NCBI GenBank assembly: GCA_026414125.1
Contig: JAOAJQ010000090.1
Location: 1-5,433 of the forward strand
Length of the DNA: 5,433 nucleotides
Direction of reading: 5' to 3'
Origin: Thermoproteota archaeon
GTDB lineage: Archaea > Thermoproteota > EX4484-205 > JAAOZP01
Made by a program: the position numbers and the translations under genes. The notes beneath the pieces were generated by a model, which saw only the letters and a program-made list of their open reading frames with translations, was not told where the DNA came from and ran no database searches. Shown here in pieces: positions 1 to 5,433 of this stretch (the stretch's first letter is position 1; each line of letters begins with the position of its first letter).

Positions 1-435
1 CTTCCAGTCTGCGCGCCAGTATACTTGACTGACTGGAGGCTGCGCTTCCTGCTACCGATCGTCAGAAGGTTTACGAGTTATTATTCGGAGAACCTGAGCG
101 ATGTTCTGGATAAGAGTGTCCTAGAAAATCCTGTTGCAAGGGAGCATAGGAGGCGTTACGACAGGATTCCGCTTCCATGCGTGGCTGAGCTCCTGGAACT
201 CATAAGGGAGACTAGGGAAAGGCTGAGCATTGTTAAACAGCCTATTCTTATTGCTCAGGCTAGGAGGGACAGGGTTGTTCCCCCAGGGAATGCCGAATAC
301 ATTTATAGAAGCGTTTCCTCAACGGTTAAAAGGATCCTCTGGCTTGAGAATTCTGGCCACGTGGCCACGATGGATTTCGACAAGCATGTTCTCTTCAAGG
401 AGGCTGCAGACTTCTTCAAGTCTCTAACCCAGTAG
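1..435 (+). CDS. Est30-like alpha/beta-hydrolase (carboxylesterase), C-terminal part, 5' truncated by window edge
   Basis: The frame is open from base 1 to the TAG at 433-435 (144 codons), so the gene starts before the window; the TTG at 25 is merely internal. The visible part matches the C-terminal half of small serine carboxylesterases of the Geobacillus Est30 / monoacylglycerol lipase type, cytoplasmic enzymes that hydrolyse short to medium acyl esters. The opening CAPVY resembles the strand and loop before the cap helices. Next comes a charged helical cap region (about bases 25-225). The core strand ILIAQARRDRVVPP follows, with the probable catalytic Asp at 268-270, then ENSGHVATMD with the probable catalytic His at 358-360. 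The nucleophile Ser (GxSxG) and oxyanion loop must lie upstream and cannot be checked. The Asp and His spacing and the last helix (EAADFFKSL) fit a complete C terminus. It converges on vapC. Family assignment is firm; substrate is unknown. Confidence 0.85.
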   Translation, partial: LPVCAPVYLTDWRLRFLLPIVRRFTSYYSENLSDVLDKSVLENPVAREHRRRYDRIPLPCVAELLELIRETRERLSIVKQPILIAQARRDRVVPPGNAEYIYRSVSSTVKRILWLENSGHVATMDFDKHVLFKEAADFFKSLTQ

Positions 436-450
436 AATGTTTTGAAAAAG
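436..450. terminator. possible bidirectional T-rich terminator between convergent genes
   Basis: The 60-bp gap between the esterase stop and the vapC stop has a T4 run on the plus strand (440-443), right after the esterase stop, and a T5 run on the minus strand (445-449), about 45 nt after the vapC stop. Archaeal RNA polymerase can stop at short U-tracts without a strong hairpin. The tracts are short and no convincing stem is visible, so this is only a suggestion from position and composition. Confidence 0.25.
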
Positions 451-495
451 TTGAACATGCCGGTGGAAGCGCTGAAGGCTCAGTTCTCTTCACGC

Positions 496-921
496 TTATG
501 AGAGCTTGGAAACATACAGCACATGCCCGCTATATTCTCCGTCTGCCGTCTCCACGATTTTCCCATCAGCCGTGTATAAGACTGTGTCGAGCTCTACGGC
601 CAGGGCCACGTAGGCAGCATCGTAGATCGTTAGACCAGTCTTAAAAGCTATTTCAACCGTTTTCTCCGCAAGCTTCTTGTTCAGCGGGTGCAACTCCACC
701 CTGTAGTTCAAAAGTGAGTTTGCAGCCGTTTTAAGCTCCTCCTCGCTGAAAAGATTGCTCGACTTTAAAGCGTTGAGCACTTCGAAGAAAAGCAGCTGCG
801 GCGCGGCTATTTCTAGCTGCCCGCTTACATGCATATCCCTAAGCTTCAAAGCTTTCTCCGACTCCTTCTCCTGAATGAACCATTTCACCACCACGCTTGC
901 GTCGCTAACCACTTTAGCCAT
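496..921 (-). CDS. vapC: VapC-family PIN-domain ribonuclease toxin
   Basis: This 141-residue single-domain PIN protein has the usual VapC length. VapC toxins are Mg2+-dependent endoribonucleases, typically cutting tRNA or rRNA, that are held inactive by their cognate VapB. The four acidic active-site positions are all visible: D7 in SDASVVVKW, E47 in FFEVLNAL, D101 in TIYDAAYVALA and D119 in YTADGKIV. The toxin is therefore predicted to be catalytically intact. The ATG at 921 overlaps the end of vapB by 8 nt (ATGGCTAA contains both the start and the vapB stop), indicating co-transcription and coupled translation. A GGAGG element lies 10 nt upstream of the ATG, inside vapB. The RNA target cannot be read from the sequence. 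Family call is strong; toxicity and pairing are inferred from family and gene order. Confidence 0.93.
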   Translation of the reverse strand: MAKVVSDASVVVKWFIQEKESEKALKLRDMHVSGQLEIAAPQLLFFEVLNALKSSNLFSEEELKTAANSLLNYRVELHPLNKKLAEKTVEIAFKTGLTIYDAAYVALAVELDTVLYTADGKIVETADGEYSGHVLYVSKLS

Positions 922-1147
922 AACGGTACTCCCTCCAACGCCTTATGAACTCCGTGCTGTCCCATCCTTCAGGCGCCTTTTTACGAACCTTCTCGTTCAG
1001 TAGAAGCGCTAGCGCAAGGTTTCTCCCCTCCTCCTCCTCAAGAACCCTGAGTATAGCCTTCCTCAATACTTCGCTCCAGTTTACATGGCTGAGTTTCTCC
1101 ATTCGCTTCTTCACTTCATCGCTGACCCTTACGCTTATTATCGCCAT
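914..1147 (-). CDS. vapB: VapB-family ribbon-helix-helix antitoxin
   Basis: This 77-residue protein is encoded directly before vapC. Residues 2-8 (AIISVRV) form the N-terminal DNA-contacting strand of a ribbon-helix-helix fold. They are followed by helix DEVKKRMEKL, the turn HVNWSEV, and helix LRKAILRVLEEEE. This pattern is typical of archaeal VapB. The C-terminal part (from about residue 41, with EGWDSTEFIRRWREYRYG at the end) is charged and aromatic, as expected for the toxin-wrapping tail. I chose the ATG at 1147 because the RHH strand normally begins right after Met. An in-frame ATG at 1195 would add 16 atypical residues and would swallow the TATA-like box and palindrome. VapB neutralises VapC and, with it, usually represses its own promoter. 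Its ORF overlaps vapC by 8 nt. Confidence 0.9.
   Translation of the reverse strand: MAIISVRVSDEVKKRMEKLSHVNWSEVLRKAILRVLEEEEGRNLALALLLNEKVRKKAPEGWDSTEFIRRWREYRYG
929..936 (-). promoter_or_regulatory. Shine-Dalgarno site of vapC inside vapB
   Basis: Read on the minus strand this is GGAGGGAG, whose GGAGG core matches the archaeal anti-Shine-Dalgarno and ends 10 nt before the vapC ATG. It supports the ATG at 921 as start and fits the pattern of SD-led internal operon genes following a leaderless first gene. Confidence 0.7.
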
Positions 1148-1153
1148 CCGATC

Positions 1154-1160
1154 AAAAAAA
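1154..1160 (-). terminator. possible T7 terminator tract downstream of the GH3 gene
   Basis: The minus strand has seven consecutive Ts here, about 80 nt after the GH3 stop and 6 nt before the vapB ATG. It could stop read-through from the glycosidase gene into vapBC. Its position between the TATA-like box and the vapB start means it may equally be just AT-rich start-site DNA. No hairpin is evident. Confidence 0.3.
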
Positions 1161-1162
1161 TG

Positions 1163-1175
1163 TAATACAGTATTA
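1163..1175. promoter_or_regulatory. 13-bp perfect palindrome, candidate VapBC operator
   Basis: The sequence TAATACAGTATTA is a perfect inverted repeat with 6-bp arms around one central base. It lies 16-28 nt upstream of the vapB ATG and overlaps the TATA-like box on its upstream side. RHH antitoxins bind short inverted repeats at their own promoters, so this is a reasonable autorepression site. The palindrome is seen directly; the function is inferred. Confidence 0.5.
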
Positions 1176-1179
1176 TAAG
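1172..1179 (-). promoter_or_regulatory. TATA-like box of vapBC promoter
   Basis: On the minus strand this reads CTTATAAT, centred about 28 nt upstream of the vapB ATG at 1147. That is the spacing expected for an archaeal TATA box serving a leaderless or near-leaderless transcript. No purine-rich Shine-Dalgarno precedes vapB, which agrees with leaderless translation. Confidence 0.5.
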
Positions 1180-1186
1180 TTTTACT

Positions 1187-1200
1187 ATCATACATATGAT
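1187..1200. promoter_or_regulatory. second inverted repeat upstream of vapB (ATCATA-CA-TATGAT)
   Basis: Two perfect 6-bp arms, ATCATA (1187-1192) and TATGAT (1195-1200), flank two bases. The centre lies about 24.5 bp from the centre of the 1163-1175 palindrome, upstream of the TATA-like box. It may be a second VapBC binding site or a site for another regulator. The arms differ in sequence from the first palindrome, and the DNA is AT-rich, so chance is possible. Confidence 0.3.
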
Positions 1201-1238
1201 TTGGTTTTCAATCCTTCAGCCTAGCCCACTCGCGCGCT

Positions 1239-4169
1239 TCAAGTCTTTTTCTTCTTTTTTCCTCCTCTAACAGTAATTTTTAAGCTTCTACTCGGCTCAG
1301 GCGTGCAGACTAGGATCTCCCTCCTCGCTTTCCCTTTAATCTTCAGCCGGATTTTCACTTCGCGTTTTTCACCCGGCGAGAGCTCAACACTCCTCCTGGC
1401 AAGCTCTTCTCCGCCGCTAACAACTCTAACCGGGATGATGTCTGAGATAGGCCCGTTGTTCCTGAGCCTAGCTGTCAGCGTGAAGGCTTCTCCGGAAACA
1501 ATCTTCCCCCTGTCTGTCTTAAGACTGGTGCACTTCACGTCTGCGACAAGCCTCTTCTCGATTTTAAGGATTGATTGAAGCCTAATGTCCTCTGAGGATG
1601 CTCCAACCATTATTTTAAACTCGCCTGGTTCAACAATCCTCCTCATGTCCTCACCCAAGAAAGCGAGGTCGTCGGCAGTAAGGGTGAAGACCACCCTCCT
1701 AGTCTCCCCGGGTTTCAAAACTAGTCTCTGGAATCCTTTAAGCTCTTTAACAGGTCTGGCGACGCTTGCAACAGGATCCTGAACGTAAAGCTGAGCAACC
1801 TCCTCCCCTTCTTTCTCGCCAACGTTTGTAACGTTGAAGCCTATTTCAAACGGTCCTTCTTCACCATGCTTGTCGACGCTAAGGCTGCTGTACTCAAACC
1901 TCGTGTAGCTTAAGCCGTGTCCAAATGGGAACAAGGGTTTCCCAGACATGTCGACGTAATCGTAGCCTCGGCCAGTGGGCTTATAGTTGTAGTAGAGCGG
2001 GAGCTGCCCGACGTACCTAGGCCAGGTGAACGGGAGCCTGCCAGCGGGATTATAGTCTCCGAAGAGGACTTCTGCGATAGCGTTCCCACCTTCCTGGCCA
2101 GGGTACCATGCTTGCAGAAGCGCGGGTACTTTTTTAATCCACTCGCCGGTGACTGCGCTCCCAGTCATGAGGACAACTATCGTGGGAGTGCCTGTTTCAA
2201 CAATCTTCTCAATCATGACCTCTTGGAGCCTAGGCAGGTCGAGCATTGCCCTGTCCTTCCCCTCTCCTTCGATTATCTCCGCGAAGAACACTGCGACGTC
2301 GGATTTCTTCGCAAGCCTAACAGCCTCCCTGACCTCAGGCGTCGACTCGTCAACATGATCCCATAGTAGGAATGCTGCAGCATCACCCACATGCTCATAG
2401 TACTCTATCTTAACCTCGTACTGCCTGCCCTTTTCAAGCCTCACGGTAACAATGTCCAGCGTGACACCCCTGTCGCGCCAAGAGTCTATGAGGAGCTTGC
2501 CGTCGAGCCAGAGCCTAGCCCCGTCGTCACTAGCAAGGCCGATTTCGAAAACCCCTGTCTTTGGAGCGACGAGCCTTCCGGTCCAGCGCACTGAAAAATT
2601 ATCCTCGGGAAGCCTTGGGCCTGGTGAGCCTGTTCCCCAGTTGAAGCTAACCTGCTCGTCAACCCTTGTTAAAACTGGTTCGCCTTTCAGCTCACGGTTG
2701 TCGAAGTATTCTCCCTTCAACCCTTGTCCCTCCGCCCCAGGCCCCGGTGTCAGGCAGCTTGGAGGTATTGGAACGTATTTCCCAACTCCTGGGGAAGCCT
2801 TAGCATGGTAGATTTTTGTATCGGGCTTGGCTTTCCTCCTGATGCCTTCAAGCGGGGTTACGGCGTATTGCGGGACAGTGCTGTAGCCTCCGAGCTTAAC
2901 GCTGTCTGAAGCAGGCCCAAGGACAGCTATAGACCTTATCTTCTCCCTGTCTAAGGGCAAGGTGTTGTCCTCGTTTTTAAGAAGGACGATCGATTCTCTT
3001 GCTGCCTGAAGAGCCAGTTGAACATGCTGCTCGCAGTTGCAGAGTTTCCCAGCCTCCTCAGGGTCTGCGAAAGGCTTGTCGAAAAGCCCTATTAGGAACT
3101 TGGCCTTCAATACTCTTCTAACAGCCTCGTCTAAAACCTCCATGGGTATCATGCGTTTCTCAACTGCTTTGGTAAGCGGGTCTCCGAACACGTATGTCTC
3201 CGGAAGCTCTACTTCAAGCCCAGCTTCGACGGCTAGCTTCGCAGCCTCCTCCAGTGTTGCTGCAACGTGATGGTTGAAGAGTATTCCTGCTACGGAGCCA
3301 TAGTCTGAGACTACGAACCCTTGGAAGCCCCATTCGTCTCTGAGAATTTCGGTGAGGAGCCACCTGTTGCTTGAGCACGGAACCCCGTCTAGAGAATTGT
3401 ATGCTGCCATGAGGGAGAGTGCGCCAGCCTTCACACACGCTTTGAAACCTGGAAAATAGACTTCTCTGAGAACCCTCTCTGAGAAATGAATCTCGTTGCT
3501 GTCTCTTCCACCATCCCCTACGAAGTTGGCGGCGAAATGCTTCGGCGTCGCTATAACCCCCTCCTCGAGCATCGCCCTGCAGAATAAAGAGCCCATTGTC
3601 GAGGTCAGGTATGGGTCCTCGCCGTAGCTCTCCTCAGTCCTTCCAGCCCTAACATCCCTCGCAATATCTACCACTGGAGAGAGACACTGGTGGATGCCCC
3701 TGCTCCTGGTTTCCCTGGCAATCGCCTTCGAAACCCTGTAGACCAGCTCTCTGTCCCAAGTCGCCGCCAAGGCTATCGCCTGGGGGAAGCTTGTGGAAAA
3801 CTTCGCTACGCAGCCGTGTAGACATTCGTCATGAATAACAACCGGTATTCCTAAGCGGGTTTTCTCGATTGCTTTAACCTGGTACTGATTCGCTTTTTCA
3901 GCACCCTCCTTAGCCGGGAGGCCTCTGGTGACGTGTGTCAGGTTGCCTACGCCCTCATCCGGCATTTCCCTGCTGGATCTTAGTTGAGCAAGCTTCTCCT
4001 GAAGCGTCATCCTCTTTAGAAGGTCTTCAACCCTCTTCTCAACAGGCAGACTAGGGTCTTCAAAAGTGTCTTTAACACCGTTCTTGTTGAAGTCAATCCA
4101 GTCCTCATGGTAAATCTCATGATTGCTAACGTCCGGCGGAACATAATAGTTCCTCTTCTGCGCGGACAT
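1239..4169 (-). CDS. GH3 beta-glycosidase (beta-glucosidase or beta-xylosidase) with inserted PA14 domain
   Basis: A 976-residue GH3 enzyme that removes non-reducing-end beta-linked sugars from oligosaccharides with retention. Domains in order: an EF-hand-like loop, DFNKNGVKDTFE (26-37); the catalytic TIM-barrel-like domain (about 42-365), with VIHDECLHG (sugar-binding D114), GRTEESYGEDP, PKHF (K210, H211) and nucleophile D289 in GFVVSDYGS; the alpha/beta-sandwich (about 385-720), interrupted by PA14 (about 482-606, with ASDDGARLWLDG) and carrying the acid/base Glu in IEGEGKDR (E634 or E636); the FnIII-like domain (about 775-865, LYVQDPV, PVKELKGF); a further beta-domain (about 875-967) resembling CARDB-type modules; and a KKKKKT tail. 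No signal peptide is seen, so it is probably cytoplasmic and works on imported oligosaccharides. The ATG is fixed by an in-frame TAA 9 nt upstream (4176-4178). No Shine-Dalgarno is visible. The HDECLHG and SDYGS motifs lean toward the xylosidase/glucosidase mixed subgroup; glucose versus xylose preference cannot be settled. Confidence 0.95.
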   Translation of the reverse strand: MSAQKRNYYVPPDVSNHEIYHEDWIDFNKNGVKDTFEDPSLPVEKRVEDLLKRMTLQEKLAQLRSSREMPDEGVGNLTHVTRGLPAKEGAEKANQYQVKAIEKTRLGIPVVIHDECLHGCVAKFSTSFPQAIALAATWDRELVYRVSKAIARETRSRGIHQCLSPVVDIARDVRAGRTEESYGEDPYLTSTMGSLFCRAMLEEGVIATPKHFAANFVGDGGRDSNEIHFSERVLREVYFPGFKACVKAGALSLMAAYNSLDGVPCSSNRWLLTEILRDEWGFQGFVVSDYGSVAGILFNHHVAATLEEAAKLAVEAGLEVELPETYVFGDPLTKAVEKRMIPMEVLDEAVRRVLKAKFLIGLFDKPFADPEEAGKLCNCEQHVQLALQAARESIVLLKNEDNTLPLDREKIRSIAVLGPASDSVKLGGYSTVPQYAVTPLEGIRRKAKPDTKIYHAKASPGVGKYVPIPPSCLTPGPGAEGQGLKGEYFDNRELKGEPVLTRVDEQVSFNWGTGSPGPRLPEDNFSVRWTGRLVAPKTGVFEIGLASDDGARLWLDGKLLIDSWRDRGVTLDIVTVRLEKGRQYEVKIEYYEHVGDAAAFLLWDHVDESTPEVREAVRLAKKSDVAVFFAEIIEGEGKDRAMLDLPRLQEVMIEKIVETGTPTIVVLMTGSAVTGEWIKKVPALLQAWYPGQEGGNAIAEVLFGDYNPAGRLPFTWPRYVGQLPLYYNYKPTGRGYDYVDMSGKPLFPFGHGLSYTRFEYSSLSVDKHGEEGPFEIGFNVTNVGEKEGEEVAQLYVQDPVASVARPVKELKGFQRLVLKPGETRRVVFTLTADDLAFLGEDMRRIVEPGEFKIMVGASSEDIRLQSILKIEKRLVADVKCTSLKTDRGKIVSGEAFTLTARLRNNGPISDIIPVRVVSGGEELARRSVELSPGEKREVKIRLKIKGKARREILVCTPEPSRSLKITVRGGKKKKKT

Positions 4170-4189
4170 TTGGTTTTAAAACTGATCTG

Positions 4190-4210
4190 AAGCTTTTAAG
4201 TTTTTAAAAC
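4190..4210 (-). promoter_or_regulatory. candidate TATA-like promoter of the GH3 gene
   Basis: The 68-bp gap after tyrA is very AT-rich. On the minus strand CTTAAAAG (4200-4193) is centred about 27 nt before the GH3 ATG, with an A-rich stretch just upstream (GTTTTAAAAA, 4210-4201) that could act as BRE or as an alternative TATA box. With no Shine-Dalgarno before the ATG, this fits a leaderless transcript. It suggests the GH3 gene has its own promoter rather than depending on tyrA. Confidence 0.45.
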
Positions 4211-4223
4211 GTTCAAAAAGCTT
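4190..4223. repeat. 8-bp inverted repeat AAGCTTTT / AAAAGCTT in the tyrA-GH3 gap
   Basis: Perfect arms at 4190-4197 and 4216-4223 are separated by 18 bp and enclose the TATA-like region. The nonamer TTTTAAAAC also occurs twice (4174-4182 and 4202-4210), 28 bp apart. On the minus strand the first arm runs into T5 (4219-4215), so it may act as the tyrA terminator, or the arms may be a regulator site for the GH3 promoter. The low complexity of the DNA makes chance occurrence quite possible. Confidence 0.35.
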
Positions 4224-4237
4224 GGCTGAGAGGCTAG

Positions 4238-5414
4238 TCACCTGAGCCTTCCGCCGAGCTTTTTCAAAAGGCTCTCAGCCTTAACACGGATCTCCTTCGG
4301 ATCCTCGTCCCTCGGAAAGTAAACCCTTAGGGTGACGCTTTTGAAACCCCTAGGAATCTGCTCCCCCAAGTATGTTTCAAGAACCTCTATCCTGAAGGCT
4401 TCAGGCATGAACTTCTCAAGGATCTCTCTGCAGAAGTCGTGTTCAAACTCGACGGGGAGCATTACGGAGAAGTCTAAGCTTGACTCTCCGAAGAGGCTTC
4501 TCCTAGCCTCCATCGTAGACTTCTCGTCTAGAAGCATCACGTTGAAAAGACTAAGGCTGACGGTCTTCTTCCTGCTCTCCTCTATTTCAATCGTGTTGGC
4601 CGAGATGCTTCTGAGAACCCCGATGTGGATTCTGCCTGTCTGAACGTTTTCAAGACAGATTTTTCTCCCGACTAGCCTCTCAAGAATATTCTTCTCCCTC
4701 TGCATCGTCGAAACCATCCTGTCCGACATTGAGAGAAGCGTCGTAGAAGACTCGGTGGAGGCGAAGTGTCTGCATGATAAAGCCACGTGTTCAACGATGC
4801 CCTTAACGTTCTTAGCCTTAGTCTCAACGTAAAGGTTGACGGCTTGAGTTATAAACGCTTCCTGGACGTCGAGCACATGCGGGTTGTGAACCTGGAGCTG
4901 CGCATAGAGCTCAGGGTTCTGGCAGATAACCCTGTAGACAATAGGTAGGAACGCATTGTAAACCGGGCTTGAAAACCTTCTGGACTGCTTCAAGTCAACA
5001 TTCATCTCCCTGACTACGCCTGCGAAAACCATGCTCGCGAAATGCGTTAATCCTTGAACAATGCTCATCATCCTGTCATGGTTCTGAACAGTCGTCTCAA
5101 CAACCTCAAACCCTTTCTCCTCGAGAAACTCCTTGACGAGGCTGAGCCATTTCCCTGTCCTGACAGGTATCAGTATAACCACTTGGCCCTTAACATCTCT
5201 AATCCTTGGGCCGAACATCGGGTGTAGGCTCACCAGCTCAACACCCGGAGGGGCATGCTTCAGCATTGCTGAAACAGCCTCCGTCTTCACCGAGGCAATA
5301 TCCATGAGGAGGGAGCCTTCCCTCATGCACGGGGCAACCTCAGCAATCACCTGTGGAGTTTTCTCCACAGGCACGGAGACGATGACTACTTCTGATTCAG
5401 CAGCAGCCTTCTTA
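4238..5414 (-). CDS. tyrA: prephenate dehydrogenase (TyrA), long archaeal form, N terminus missing at contig end
   Basis: TyrA oxidatively decarboxylates prephenate to 4-hydroxyphenylpyruvate with NAD(P)+ in tyrosine synthesis. About 391 genuine residues remain; the GxGxxG beginning of the Rossmann fold, probably 60-70 residues, is lost. The rest of that fold is clear (EVVIVSVPVEKT, LLMDIASVKTEAV). Residues aligning by eye with Aquifex TyrA active-site positions are Ser at 5293-5291 (S126), His in SLHPMFGP at 5224-5222 (H147), His in VQGLTHF at 5044-5042 (H217) and Arg in YRVICQNPELY at 4933-4931 (R250). After the helical dimerisation domain comes a small beta-rich segment (about 4681-4523) with an Sm/SH3-like pattern, GRKICLENVQTGRIHIGVL. 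The last 81 residues (4483-4241) resemble the FDX-ACB domain of PheT, with TYLGEQIPRGFKSVTLRVYF and KKLGGRLR at the end. The apparent ATG at 5431 is adapter sequence, not a start. TGA stop at 4240-4238. Confidence 0.92.
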
Positions 5415-5433
5415 CTGTCTCTTATACACATCT
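5415..5433. other. Nextera/Tn5 transposase adapter (sequencing artefact)
   Basis: The last 19 bases, CTGTCTCTTATACACATCT, are identical to the Tn5 mosaic-end adapter used in Nextera libraries. On the minus strand it reads as codons for MCIRDS fused in frame to tyrA, a familiar false N terminus in assemblies. The genuine sequence ends at 5414. This is not a transposon insertion in the organism, because nothing follows the mosaic end. Confidence 0.97.

Noticed and set aside
25..27. TTG at 25 as the start of the hydrolase
   Set aside because: The frame is open to base 1 and the residues before TTG (CAPVY) match the hydrolase core, so the gene continues upstream. A start here would give a protein without the nucleophile.
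436..460. Hairpin ATGTT...AACAT after the esterase stop
   Set aside because: The arms are only 5 bp with a 12-nt loop, expected by chance in AT-rich DNA; kept only as a weak T-tract terminator suggestion.
1148..1195. Longer vapB starting at the ATG at 1195, adding 16 residues
   Set aside because: The added residues do not fit the family, where the DNA-binding strand starts right after Met. The longer form would also place the TATA-like box and palindrome inside the gene.
1917..2366. 149-codon plus-strand open frame inside the GH3 gene
   Set aside because: It lies wholly antisense to well-conserved GH3 and PA14 motifs and its translation shows no recognisable domain; it is a by-product of the real gene's codon pattern.
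2452..2811. 119-codon plus-strand open frame, Ser/Pro-rich, opposite the PA14 region
   Set aside because: Low-complexity Ser/Pro/Leu composition is typical of the antisense of a coding strand, and no start signal supports it.
914..4169. A single defence or novel multi-gene system linking vapBC with the GH3 gene
   Set aside because: They share orientation but a 91-bp gap with its own promoter-like elements separates them, and nothing in either protein suggests joint function; the neighbourhood is best read as coincidental.
5415..5433. Real Tn5-like transposon end or insertion sequence boundary
   Set aside because: The match is exactly the library adapter length and sits at the very end of the contig with no transposase or target duplication; an adapter artefact explains it fully.

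Overview
The window looks like the end of an assembled contig from a thermophilic archaeon, probably of the Thermoproteota (crenarchaeal or related lineage). The evidence is indirect: arginine is mostly AGG/AGA, two starts have TATA-like boxes about 27 nt upstream and no Shine-Dalgarno (leaderless style), the proteins are rich in Glu/Lys/Arg, there is a VapBC pair of the kind common in hyperthermophiles, and the prephenate dehydrogenase is of the long archaeal type. The last 19 bases are not biological: they match the Nextera/Tn5 transposase adapter, so this is very likely shotgun data from an isolate or metagenome.

Layout from left to right. Positions 1-435 (+) hold the C-terminal part of an Est30-like alpha/beta-hydrolase (carboxylesterase), whose nucleophile half lies off the left edge. 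It converges on a minus-strand VapBC toxin-antitoxin operon: vapC at 496-921 and vapB at 914-1147, overlapping by 8 nt. Upstream of vapB lies an AT-rich control region with two short palindromes, one of which overlaps a TATA-like box. Positions 1239-4169 (-) encode a 976-residue GH3 beta-glycosidase with an inserted PA14 domain, a fibronectin-III-like domain, an extra C-terminal beta-domain and a lysine tail. Its start is fixed by an in-frame stop just upstream. Positions 4238-5414 (-) encode prephenate dehydrogenase (TyrA), cut off at its N terminus by the contig end. Its first six apparent codons (MCIRDS) come wholly or partly from the adapter.

The genes do not form one pathway. The four minus-strand genes run in the same direction, but the AT-rich gaps before the GH3 gene and before vapB each carry promoter-like sequence, so they are probably separate transcription units: tyrA (tyrosine synthesis), the glycosidase (intracellular use of oligosaccharides) and vapBC (autoregulated RNase toxin module).

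The most interesting item is the C terminus of TyrA. After the catalytic part there is a short Sm/SH3-like beta-barrel-like segment, then about 80 residues that resemble the FDX-ACB (anticodon-binding) domain at the C terminus of bacterial phenylalanyl-tRNA synthetase beta chain. I saw no CRISPR array, tRNA, rRNA or insertion sequence, and no gene-free stretch longer than 300 bases.
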